DNA from: Anderseniella sp963759095
GTDB taxonomy: Bacteria; Pseudomonadota; Alphaproteobacteria; Rhizobiales; Aestuariivirgaceae
DNA length: 64,000 nt
Direction of reading: 5' to 3'
Assembly (NCBI GenBank): GCA_963759095.1
Contig: CAVWYF010000023.1
Location: 62,001 to 126,000 of the forward strand
The notes beneath the pieces are model-generated. The model saw only the letters and a list, made by a program, of their open reading frames with translations. It did not search any database and was not told the origin of the DNA. The position numbers were made by a program, and so were the translations under genes. Position 1 is the first letter of the stretch, and each line of letters starts with the position of its first letter. This document shows, in pieces, positions 27,552 through 35,452 of this stretch.

Positions 27552-27794
27552 CCATTCTGCGGGAGGATATTTTGCTTCTGACAAGGCGAGAGGTCGCAGG
27601 AAACCGTCCGGTTTTCAAGACCTATCAACGCGGTCAGGGGCAAAATAGACCCCGCCCTTCGGGTTTGAAAGAAAACACCCGCCTGAAGTCGAAAAATGCT
27701 CGAAAAGGCAAAAAGCCTTGTCTTGCGCTTTTTCAACATCATTCGAATGTTTTTCTTCAAACAGAATTGCATGAGATTAATGAGCCCTGACCCT
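27528..27794. mobile_element. MITE-like element with 24-bp perfect terminal inverted repeats
   Basis: The arm starting AGGGTCAGGGCTCATTAATC at 27528 (to 27551) is repeated exactly as its reverse complement, ATGAGATTAATGAGCCCTGA onward, at 27771-27794. The 219 bases between have no gene and include a CCCG-CCCTT-CGGG hairpin. Length (267 bases), perfect ends and lack of coding capacity fit a non-autonomous element or REP-type pair. No clear target-site duplication is seen. The left arm encodes the N-terminal MRLMSPDP of the neighbouring oxidoreductase. Confidence 0.65.
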
Positions 27795-27901
27795 AGACAT
27801 GACAGAAACCACCAAAAAAGTGACGTGGGATAATCCTCACGTCCATTTTGCGGCGTATATGCCCTAATTCACTGGTTACATACCCTCAGATTCGACAATC
27901 T

Positions 27902-27913
27902 TGTGGTACCACA
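27902..27913. promoter_or_regulatory. Perfect 12-bp palindrome upstream of ftsZ
   Basis: TGTGGTACCACA is perfectly self-complementary and lies 158 bases before the ftsZ start. It could be an operator for a dimeric regulator; no known consensus is claimed. Confidence 0.3.
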
Positions 27914-28002
27914 TTGGTGCTAGATCGCTTCTGCACCCCGTTAACTTTTGCAAACGCGTTGCGTCGATTTATTGCAATTTTCTGCACTGCAGTAAGGTCG
28001 CG

Positions 28003-28017
28003 TTAACCATTTGTTAG
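28003..28017 (+). promoter_or_regulatory. CtrA-like site upstream of ftsZ
   Basis: TTAA-CCATTTG-TTAG has the seven-base spacing of the alphaproteobacterial cell-cycle regulator CtrA (consensus TTAA-N7-TTAA) with one mismatch. It is 54 bases before the ftsZ ATG. CtrA is known to regulate ftsZ in Caulobacter, which makes the placement meaningful, but a single site can arise by chance. Confidence 0.45.
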
Positions 28018-28070
28018 TGATTTGGAAACCAAAATGGCACTCCCAGGGGATATCAATCGGATGCAAAGCC

Positions 28071-29597
28071 ATGCCTATCAAATTAACTGTACCTGACTTT
28101 ACGGAGTTAAAACCGCGTATTACTGTTTTTGGCGTAGGTGGTGCAGGGGGCAATGCCGTCAACAACATGATCGAGTCCAACCTTGAAGGGGTCGAGTTCG
28201 TTGTTGCAAACACCGATGCGCAGGCAATTCTGCAAAGTGCTGCTGACCGGCGCATCCAGATGGGTACCGATTTGACACAAGGTCTCGGTGCCGGGTCACA
28301 GCCGCAGATTGGCGCTGGTGCAGCCGAAGAGGCTTTGCCGGAAATCCTGGATCATCTGGCTGGCGCACACATGGTGTTCATCACCGCCGGTATGGGCGGT
28401 GGTACCGGCACAGGTGCAGCCCCTGTGATTGCACGCGCAGCGAAAGAGCAGGGCATCCTGACAGTTGGTGTTGTCACCAAGCCGTTCCACTTTGAAGGCC
28501 AACGCCGCATGCTGACGGCGGATCGCGGCATTGAACAACTCACCCAGCACGTCGATACGCTTATTGTCATCCCGAACCAGAACCTGTTCCGTGTCGCCAA
28601 TGAGAAGACAACCTTTGCTGCTGCCTTCGCCATGGCGGACGAAGTGTTGTATTCCGGTGTTGCATCCATCACCGAACTGATGACCCGCGACGGGCTGATC
28701 AATCTCGACTTTGCCGACGTTCGTGCCATCATGTCCGAAATGGGCAAGGCGATGATGGGCACCGGCGAGGCCTCCGGTGAAAAACGTGCCATTGAAGCGG
28801 CTGAAGCCGCAATTTCCAATCCACTGCTTGACGATGTATCGATGCGCGGCGCACGCGGCCTCCTGATTTCCATCTCGGGCGGCCCTGACCTGACGCTGTA
28901 CGAAGTCGATGAAGCCGCGACCCGTATTCGCGAGGAAGTCGATCCCGAAGCCAACATCATACTGGGCGCAACCTTTGATGAAAAACTTGAAGGCACCATG
29001 CGCGTGTCGGTTGTTGCAACCGGTCTGGCAGAAGAATTCCTGCAAGGCAGCGACGATGCTGATGCAGAAAATGACGAAGAAGAATCCGGCTATGGCTATG
29101 CCACACCCCAGCCTGCCGCGAAGACCATAGCTCCGGCGCCTGCGGCTGCAAAACCTCAGGTTGAAGAAGTGGTCGAAGAAAGCATGGAAGTTGCCGCAGA
29201 GCTTCAGGAAGCAGCCGCGCCGGAGCCTGCACCGCGGCCCGTCATGGCAGAATCAAAGCCGAAACCGCGGCCGCAAATGCCGGCACGTGAAGAATTTCCA
29301 CCGATTGCGCGTGAGCAAATGGCGGCCGGTCCTGAAAAACTGCAGCAGGTTGCAAAGGCTGCGCAAACGAAACGTAAAGGCCTGCTGGAACGGCTGGCCA
29401 GCGTCGGACTGGGCGTGCGGCGTGACGAAGAGCCTGCACCTGCTCCCAAAGCCGCCAAGGAAGAACCGAAAATGCAGCGTCCTCAGTCTGCAGCGCAAGC
29501 CCAGGGAAATGTGCATCCGCTTCAGCCTGCCATTGATCCATCGCTTGATGATGATCAGTTGGAAATCCCGGCGTTTCTGCGCAGGCAATCCAACTGA
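28071..29597 (+). CDS. ftsZ: Cell division GTPase FtsZ
   Basis: From ATG 28071 the product is 508 residues: MPIKLTVPDFTELKPRITVF, the GTP-binding FGVGGAGGNAVNNMIE, the tubulin signature MGGGTGTGAAPVIARAAKEQ, the T7 loop NLDFADVRAIMSEMGKAMMG, and a long low-complexity Ala/Pro/Glu linker from about residue 345. The last residues DDQLEIPAFLRRQSN are the conserved C-terminal peptide that binds FtsA and others. It forms the division ring. The open frame reaches 28011, but the homologous N-terminus and spacing favour 28071; no good ribosome-binding site is seen. It is separated from ftsA by unrelated genes. Confidence 0.96.
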   Translation: MPIKLTVPDFTELKPRITVFGVGGAGGNAVNNMIESNLEGVEFVVANTDAQAILQSAADRRIQMGTDLTQGLGAGSQPQIGAGAAEEALPEILDHLAGAHMVFITAGMGGGTGTGAAPVIARAAKEQGILTVGVVTKPFHFEGQRRMLTADRGIEQLTQHVDTLIVIPNQNLFRVANEKTTFAAAFAMADEVLYSGVASITELMTRDGLINLDFADVRAIMSEMGKAMMGTGEASGEKRAIEAAEAAISNPLLDDVSMRGARGLLISISGGPDLTLYEVDEAATRIREEVDPEANIILGATFDEKLEGTMRVSVVATGLAEEFLQGSDDADAENDEEESGYGYATPQPAAKTIAPAPAAAKPQVEEVVEESMEVAAELQEAAAPEPAPRPVMAESKPKPRPQMPAREEFPPIAREQMAAGPEKLQQVAKAAQTKRKGLLERLASVGLGVRRDEEPAPAPKAAKEEPKMQRPQSAAQAQGNVHPLQPAIDPSLDDDQLEIPAFLRRQSN

Positions 29598-29654
29598 TTC
29601 CAACACATCAGAGCCACGTTCTGATATTGTTGTGTGCTGGCCCGGTTTTAATCA

Positions 29655-29755
29655 GATCAGGATGATTTGTGGTTGGAACAACCAAAAATCATGAACCTGA
29701 TCGCTTTCAAAGTGGTAGAGCAACTTTATGGGTTCCTTTGAACCCATGTTGCTCT
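29655..29755. repeat. Two-part palindromic repeat after ftsZ, copy 2
   Basis: Part one is a hairpin from GATCAGG (29655) to CCTGATC (29703) with apex GGTTG-GAA-CAACC. Part two, 29717-29755, is AGAGCAAC-TTT-ATGGGTTC-CTTT-GAACCCAT-GTTGCTCT, a perfect double-armed hairpin with a three-base bulge. The ftsZ-bamD gap (29598-29904) contains this and otherwise no gene; lpxC is absent. Confidence 0.75.
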
Positions 29756-29904
29756 AGGCCAGCCATATTTCCGCCCGGTTGCTGCACCATTCCACATGTA
29801 AAAGCAAATCAGCAAAGCTGGCTGTACAATGCTTTTTGCGTTAGTATCATGGGAACTTGGCCTGCTGAACACTGGTTCAGGCCGGAAATCTGCGGAGTAG
29901 AGCG

Positions 29905-30813
29905 TTGCTGTCAAAGTCCAAATTTACGACACTGACCGTGGTTTGCGCAGCAGGCATTGTGTTGTCCGGCTGTGCGGGTGGTAATCTGAAGGACTACCTG
30001 CCTGGTGGCGATGACGACGGGTCCAGTTCTTCGCAAGGCTTCAGCTTGTTTGGCGGTGGTGACGCTGTGGCGCCCGATCTCGGCAACGATCCGGACGGTG
30101 CCCCGATTGCAAAACTGTACAATGAGGGTGTCAAGGACGTCCGCGCCGAAGAGTTTCGCTCTGCGGTGAAGAAGTTTACCGAGGTGGAACGCCAGCATCC
30201 GTATTCGAAGTGGGCCACCAAGGCCATCCTGATGCAGGCCTATTCGCAGTACCGGCGCAGTGCCCATCCGGAATCCATTGCGGCGGCCCAGCGCTTTATC
30301 CAGTTGCATCCAGGACATCAGGACGCTGCCTATGCACAGTATCTGATCGCACTCAATCACTATGAGCAGATCAACGATGTGCGCCGCGACCCGACCGCTG
30401 CCCGCAAGTCCCTGGCCGAGCTTGAGGAGGTGGCGCGGCGCTATCCCAACACATCCTATGCGCAAGATGCAGCCGGCAAGGCGTCATTGGCGCGTGATAT
30501 TCTGGCCGGCAAGGAGATGGAAGTCGGCCGGCATTATCAGCGCAAGAAGTCATTTCTTGCAGCCATTAACCGGTACAAGACCGTCGTCCAGAAGTACCAG
30601 ACCTCGACCCATACGCCCGAAGCCCTGTACCGGCTTACAGAAAACTACATGCAGTTGGGCATCCGTTCCGAAGCGCAGACTGCTGCTGCCGTACTGGGGC
30701 ATAACTACCCTAATTCAAAGTGGTACAAGGACGCGTTCGCATTGTTGCAGGACGGTGGCTTGACGCCGGTTGCCGATTCCGGTTCGTGGCTGTCCGGAAT
30801 ATTCGGTTCATAG
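29905..30813 (+). CDS. bamD: Outer membrane assembly lipoprotein BamD
   Basis: A 302-residue lipoprotein from TTG 29905 (GGAG seven bases before). The signal peptide ends in the lipobox VLSGC with the lipidated cysteine at residue 23. A Ser/Gly/Asp-rich stretch is followed by TPR-like repeats: AKLYNEGVKDVRAEEFRSAV, FTEVERQHPYSKWATKA, AQRFIQLHPGHQDAAYAQY and FLAAINRYKTVVQKYQT. BamD is the essential partner of BamA in inserting outer membrane proteins. The order ftsZ-bamD-recN-ligA is typical of alphaproteobacteria. The next repeat copy starts within its stop codon. Confidence 0.95.
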   Translation: MLSKSKFTTLTVVCAAGIVLSGCAGGNLKDYLPGGDDDGSSSSQGFSLFGGGDAVAPDLGNDPDGAPIAKLYNEGVKDVRAEEFRSAVKKFTEVERQHPYSKWATKAILMQAYSQYRRSAHPESIAAAQRFIQLHPGHQDAAYAQYLIALNHYEQINDVRRDPTAARKSLAELEEVARRYPNTSYAQDAAGKASLARDILAGKEMEVGRHYQRKKSFLAAINRYKTVVQKYQTSTHTPEALYRLTENYMQLGIRSEAQTAAAVLGHNYPNSKWYKDAFALLQDGGLTPVADSGSWLSGIFGS

Positions 30814-30852
30814 AGCAACACGGGTTCAAGTGAACCCATAAACCTGATCTGG
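30812..30852. repeat. Palindromic repeat overlapping the bamD stop codon, copy 3
   Basis: AGAGCAAC-AC-GGGTTC-AAGT-GAACCCATAA followed by ACCTGATC. The same AGAGCAAC and GAACCCAT blocks occur at 29717-29755. The A and G of the bamD TAG stop are the first bases of the repeat. The rest of the gap to 31096 holds no visible gene. Confidence 0.7.
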
Positions 30853-31096
30853 AACCTCGTGACCGTTATCGATTTTTAGTTTTTCGGTTTCAACAACCAT
30901 CTCATGACGGCAACCGCGGTTGGGGCACCGGATATCCTGCAAAAATTATGCAAAATATGGCCCGTCATACCCATGTTCATATTTGTCAACAGGCCCTAGT
31001 GCGAGTTGACCGCAGCCTCCACATCAGGTTCTTTTAGGTGCGGGGGCGTTTCGTCACGTCGAAACTTGCAGGACTGCCAAACAGTAAGGGTCGGTT

Positions 31097-32602
31097 ATGG
31101 GATTTGTCGGAAGTCTTGTCGCTCAGGCGCTGTCGCTGCTGGCGACCCTGTTCGTGTTTGCGATCGGGGTGTTTGTTCTGAGCGTTGTTGTGATGTTCAT
31201 CATCGACATCAGCCAGCGCCAGGACGCCATTCGGCGAAATTATCCGGTTATCGGGCGCTTCAGGCATCTGTTCTCCACACTTGGTGAGTTTTTCCGGCAG
31301 TACTTTTTCGCCCAGGATCGTGAGGAGATGCCGTTCAACCGGGCGCAGCGCGAATGGGCGTACAAATCTGCCGCCGGGGTCGACAACACGGTTGCATTCG
31401 GTTCGACCCAGAATATTTCCGCTGTCGGCTCTCCGATCTATGCCAATGAAATATATGGCCTGCTGGACGATGAGGTGTCTGATCCGCCAATTCTCACCAT
31501 CGGAGAAGGTGCGCGCCATCCTTATCAGGCCAGCTCTCTTATCAACATTTCCGGCATGAGTTATGGCGCACTTTCTGCGCCTGCGGTGCAAGCCTTGTCG
31601 AAAGGTGCCGCGATGGCGGGGTGCTGGCTCAATACGGGCGAGGGTGGACTGTCGGAATATCATCTGTCGGGTGGTTGCGACATCATCTTTCAGATCGGCA
31701 CGGCAAAGTACGGTGTACGGGACGAGCATGGAAATTTTTCGGAAGACAAGCTGAGAGAAATCGCCGATCTGCCACAAGTGAAGATGGTGGAGATCAAGCT
31801 CAGTCAAGGGGCGAAACCGGGCAAAGGCGGGCTTTTGCCAGCCGACAAGGTAACTGAGGTAATCGCCCGGATCAGGGGGATTCCCGCCGGTAAAGCCTCA
31901 ATCTCGCCGAACCGGCATTCGGAGATCGCCAACCATGGCGAACTGCTTGATTTTATCGCCCGTGTGCGTGAGTTATCCGGCTTGCCGACAGGGTTTAAAA
32001 CGGCCATGGGCGGCGTGGAATGGCTTGAGGAGCTGTGCGCGCTCATCAACAAGCGGGGGGCGGCCTCGGCTCCTGATTTCATCACTATTGATTCAGGTGA
32101 CGGTGGCACGGGTGCTGCTCCCATGCCGCTGATTGACAATACCGCCCTGACTGTTCGCGAAGCGCTGCCGATGGTGGTGGATGTGCTGGAGAAGCACAAA
32201 CTCAAAGGCCGCATTCGGGTCATTTGCGCGGGCAAGCTGATCACGCCGGCTGAGGTTGCCTGGGCTTATTGCGCCGGGGCGGATTTTGTCAATTCAGCGC
32301 GAGGTTTCCTGTTCGCACTTGGGTGCATTCAATCGCTCAAGTGCAACAAGAATACCTGCCCGACCGGCATTACCACTCATCAACGTCACCTGCAGCGCGG
32401 GCTTGATCCGGCTGACAAGGCAGTGCGGGTTAAAAATTACACCGGCAAGATACATTATGGAGTTGGCCTGATTGCGCACGCCTGCGGGGTTCCGCACGCC
32501 AGAGCCCTTGAACGCCGGCACGTTCGCCTGATCCAGGCAGATGGCAAATCCCGCCCTTTGAATGAAATCTACCCACCGGCGAAACAGGGCAGGACTGTCT
32601 GA
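31097..32602 (+). CDS. FMN-binding glutamate synthase family protein, membrane-anchored
   Basis: A 501-residue protein with an N-terminal membrane helix (residues about 8-36, LVAQALSLLATLFVFAIGVF) and then a GltB central/FMN-like domain: LINISGMSYGALSAPAVQAL, GCWLNTGEGGLSEYHLSGG, IKLSQGAKPGKGGLLPADKV, FITIDSGDGGTGAAPMPLID, and the cysteine-containing LKCNKNTCPTGITTHQ. This is the glutamate-synthase domain 2 family in which the glutaminase domain is absent; the physiological reaction is not known. The iron-sulfur-like cysteines CNKNTCPTG are kept. It is inserted between bamD and recN, with an SDR gene 24 bases behind it, so the two are probably an operon. Confidence 0.87.
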   Translation: MGFVGSLVAQALSLLATLFVFAIGVFVLSVVVMFIIDISQRQDAIRRNYPVIGRFRHLFSTLGEFFRQYFFAQDREEMPFNRAQREWAYKSAAGVDNTVAFGSTQNISAVGSPIYANEIYGLLDDEVSDPPILTIGEGARHPYQASSLINISGMSYGALSAPAVQALSKGAAMAGCWLNTGEGGLSEYHLSGGCDIIFQIGTAKYGVRDEHGNFSEDKLREIADLPQVKMVEIKLSQGAKPGKGGLLPADKVTEVIARIRGIPAGKASISPNRHSEIANHGELLDFIARVRELSGLPTGFKTAMGGVEWLEELCALINKRGAASAPDFITIDSGDGGTGAAPMPLIDNTALTVREALPMVVDVLEKHKLKGRIRVICAGKLITPAEVAWAYCAGADFVNSARGFLFALGCIQSLKCNKNTCPTGITTHQRHLQRGLDPADKAVRVKNYTGKIHYGVGLIAHACGVPHARALERRHVRLIQADGKSRPLNEIYPPAKQGRTV

Positions 32603-32626
32603 ATTCACAGGAACGGAGTTACTAGA

Positions 32627-33394
32627 ATGCGAGGTCTCGAAGGAAAAGTGGTTGTCGTAACCGGTGGCGGCAGCGGCATTGGCCGGGCCGTATGTCAACG
32701 GTTCGCAGACGAGGGGGCGAATGTCGCCATTTTCGATATCAACGGCGATGGTGCGGCGGAAACAACCAGGCTGATCTCCGATGCAGGTGGCCGCGCGCGC
32801 GCATATATAACCGACATTTCAGATTATGATGCCGTGGAAGCTGCGGTTGCTGCGGCTGAAAATGAACTCGGCCCTGTCGACATTCTGGTCAACAATGCAG
32901 GTTGGGATGAAGCCAAGCCCTTTCTGGCCACCGATACAGCTCTTTGGCGCAAGATAATCGACATCAATCTTTACGGGCCGCTCAATCTGCATCACACGGT
33001 GGTATCGCGGATGGTGCAACGTGAAGGCGGCAAGGTAATCAATGTTGCATCTGACGCGGGTCGTGTCGGGTCGTCCGGCGAAGCGGTCTATTCAGCCTGC
33101 AAGGGTGGCATTATCGCGTTCTCGAAAACTCTGGCCCGCGAGCTTGCCCGCAAGAACATCCAGATCAATACGGTTTGTCCCGGCCCAACCGATACACCGC
33201 TGTTTGCCAGTTTTGCCGGCGACGCCGAGCAGGGCAAAAAACTGATTGACGGCCTGACCCGCGCCATCCCCATGCGCCGCCTCGGCCAGCCGGCAGATTA
33301 TCCCGGCATCATTGCGTTTCTGGCCAGTGACGATGCCGATTACATCACCGGGCAGACGATCAGTGTTTCAGGTGGTCTGACCATGCATGGGTGA
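32627..33394 (+). CDS. SDR-family dehydrogenase
   Basis: A 255-residue classical short-chain dehydrogenase: cofactor loop TGGGSGIG at residues 12-19, NNAG near 88-91, and the catalytic Y155-S-A-C-K159 pair. An acidic residue after the second strand (FDIN) suggests NAD over NADP. The C-terminal DADYITGQTISVSGGLTMHG is standard. The sequence resembles BadH-like 3-/2-hydroxyacyl-CoA dehydrogenases, but the substrate cannot be told from sequence. A GGAACGGAG ribosome-binding site precedes ATG 32627. Confidence 0.92.
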   Translation: MRGLEGKVVVVTGGGSGIGRAVCQRFADEGANVAIFDINGDGAAETTRLISDAGGRARAYITDISDYDAVEAAVAAAENELGPVDILVNNAGWDEAKPFLATDTALWRKIIDINLYGPLNLHHTVVSRMVQREGGKVINVASDAGRVGSSGEAVYSACKGGIIAFSKTLARELARKNIQINTVCPGPTDTPLFASFAGDAEQGKKLIDGLTRAIPMRRLGQPADYPGIIAFLASDDADYITGQTISVSGGLTMHG

Positions 33395-33465
33395 CGCTAG
33401 GGTGTAATTGTCACCACGCCCTATTCCTCTCGCCCGATTCTATAAAAATGCGCTATAAACGGCGT

Positions 33466-33766
33466 GAGAGCGAGGTATGGTTAGATTGGAACATTTGATG
33501 GTGGAAAATCGGTTCACTCGGCTAGGCGCGTCGCGTAGCGCGATGTGGTGCATCGGGCAAGCGGCGCAACGACGCCGATGGACCGAATTTCCCCACCCCG
33601 ATAGCAACCATGATGTTGATACCGCTGATGAAAGGGCCGGGCGATTTTGCCCTCTGGCGTCGTTGACCTGCACTTGTGGTGGGGCAACACCACGGCGTGC
33701 AGTCCGTCTAGCCAGCGACCAAAATCGCCGCGGTCAAATGATCCAATCTAACCATATCTCGCTCTA
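33466..33766. mobile_element. MITE-like element just upstream of recN
   Basis: The first 33 bases (GAGAGCGAGGTATGGTTAGA onward, 33466-33498) match the reverse complement of 33734-33766 at 30 of 33 positions by my alignment. The interior is about 235 bases and is itself partly self-complementary (CTCGGCTAG near 33518; GTCTAGCCAGCG near 33705; GTGGTGGGGCAACACCAC hairpin near 33674). No transposase is encoded; short open frames inside look spurious. The element ends three bases before the recN ATG. The 71 bases between the SDR stop and the element hold nothing recognisable. Confidence 0.7.
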
Positions 33767-33769
33767 ATC

Positions 33770-35449
33770 ATGCTCACACATCTTGCCATACGCGACATTG
33801 TCCTTATCGAAAAGCTGGACCTCTCCCTTGAGGAGGGCCTTGGTGTGCTGACCGGTGAAACCGGTGCCGGCAAGTCAATCCTTCTGGATTCGCTGGGGTT
33901 GGCGCTTGGTGCGCGCGGTGATGCGTCCCTGGTGCGAACGGGTTGCGACAAGGGCAGCGTGACGGCCAGTTTCCATCCTCCTGCAGACCATGCTGCGTTC
34001 CGGTTGCTGGCCGATGCTGAATTCGAGGCGGGCGAGGAGGGTATTGTCATTCGCCGTATTCAAGGCGCTGACGGCAAATCCCGGGTGTTCATCAATGACC
34101 AGCCTTCCAGCGTCAACCTGCTGCGGCAACTGGGAGGACTGCTGGCGGAAATCCATGGCCAGCACGATGATCGCGCACTCATGGATGTCTCGTTCCATCG
34201 CACTGCCCTGGATGCCTATGGTGAACTCGAGCCGAAATTGCGCAAGGTGGAGGTTGCCTGGCTGGCGCTGAGTGCCGCGCGCGAGGCATACGATGCTCAT
34301 CAGGCCCGGCTTGACCGGGCGGAGACCGAGCGGGCATTTCTGGAACATGCCCTAAAGGAAATGCATGAACTTGATCCGCAACCGGGTGAAGAAGCCACCC
34401 TGGCGGACAAGCGTCAGATGATGATGAACGCGGAAGAATTCTCATCCGTGGTCAATGAGGCGCAGAAGGCTGTTTCCAACGGCGATACCATTGCCGCCCT
34501 GAATACGGCGCTGCGCAAGCTGGAAAGACGCCGCGAGCAGGCAAAAGGCGGGTTGGACCCGGTATGTGCGGCCCTTGAGCGTGCCGTTATCGAGATGAAC
34601 GAAGCGCAAAACCAGCTTGATGCGGCGGCCCGGGAATTCGTACTCAACCCGGCTGAACTGGAAAAGGCCGAGGAGAGACTATTTGCGCTGCGCGCACTGG
34701 CGCGAAAACACAAAGTCCAGGTGGATGATCTGGCTAGCCTGATGGAGCGGTTTGAGACCGATCTGCAATCCATTGATGATGGCGGCGTCATGCTCGCCAA
34801 ACTCAAAACCGCCCGCGACGAAGCGCAGGCTGCTTATGACGATCTGGCGCTCAAATTGTCGGATGCGCGCGTGAAGGCGGCTGTGAAGCTGGATCAGGAG
34901 ATATTGTCCGAACTGGCGCCGCTGCGGCTGGAAAAGGCGCGATTTGAAACCCGGGTCGAAACGGATGAAGCCCGTGCCGGAGCGCACGGCATTGACCGGG
35001 TGGAATTTCTGATTGCGGCCAATCCCGGGACACCGCTGGCGCCCATCGTCAAGGCGGCTTCCGGTGGCGAGCTGTCCCGCTTCCTGCTGGCCCTGAAGGT
35101 GGTGCTGGCTGCACGGGCATCTGCGCCCACTCTGGTGTTTGATGAGATTGATACCGGTGTCGGCGGGGCTGTTGCCGATGCCATCGGCCAGCGGCTTTCG
35201 CGCATGTCGAAGGGTTTGCAGGTGCTGGCGGTCACCCATAGTCCGCAGGTTGCCTCGCGTGCTGACGCGCATTTGCTGATATCCAAGATGGAAGAGGCTG
35301 GAGACGCCGCCGGCCGGCGCATGATCACCCGCGTTACCCCGCTCACCGGCGAAGGCCGCCGTGAGGAAATAGCCCGCATGCTATCCGGTGCCGAGGTGAC
35401 ATCGGAAGCCCGCGCCCAAGCTGACCGACTGCTGTCGGCTACAGGTTAA
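33770..35449 (+). CDS. recN: DNA repair protein RecN
   Basis: A 559-residue SMC-like ATPase: N-terminal MLTHLAIRDIVLIEKLDLSL, Walker A GETGAGKSILLDSLGLALG near residue 30, QLGGLLAEIHGQHDD, a long central coiled coil (about 155-360), the signature SGGELSRFLLALKVVLA and Walker B PTLVFDEIDTGVGG. It acts in double-strand break repair. No Shine-Dalgarno motif is seen before ATG 33770: the preceding bases belong to the MITE-like element. It is followed by ligA after three bases. Confidence 0.96.
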   Translation: MLTHLAIRDIVLIEKLDLSLEEGLGVLTGETGAGKSILLDSLGLALGARGDASLVRTGCDKGSVTASFHPPADHAAFRLLADAEFEAGEEGIVIRRIQGADGKSRVFINDQPSSVNLLRQLGGLLAEIHGQHDDRALMDVSFHRTALDAYGELEPKLRKVEVAWLALSAAREAYDAHQARLDRAETERAFLEHALKEMHELDPQPGEEATLADKRQMMMNAEEFSSVVNEAQKAVSNGDTIAALNTALRKLERRREQAKGGLDPVCAALERAVIEMNEAQNQLDAAAREFVLNPAELEKAEERLFALRALARKHKVQVDDLASLMERFETDLQSIDDGGVMLAKLKTARDEAQAAYDDLALKLSDARVKAAVKLDQEILSELAPLRLEKARFETRVETDEARAGAHGIDRVEFLIAANPGTPLAPIVKAASGGELSRFLLALKVVLAARASAPTLVFDEIDTGVGGAVADAIGQRLSRMSKGLQVLAVTHSPQVASRADAHLLISKMEEAGDAAGRRMITRVTPLTGEGRREEIARMLSGAEVTSEARAQADRLLSATG

Positions 35450-35452
35450 TCG

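Noticed and set aside
27799..27867. 22-codon frame MTETTKKVTWDNPHVHFAAY after the MITE-like element
   Set aside because: Too short, no ribosome-binding site; could be a gene remnant but nothing supports it.
29726..29914. Possible lpxC remnant in the ftsZ-bamD gap
   Set aside because: The short minus-strand frame shows no LpxC motifs, and no other frame does.
33440..33673. 77-codon minus-strand frame inside the element before recN
   Set aside because: Runs through repeat sequence, with no start signal; probably a chance frame within the element.
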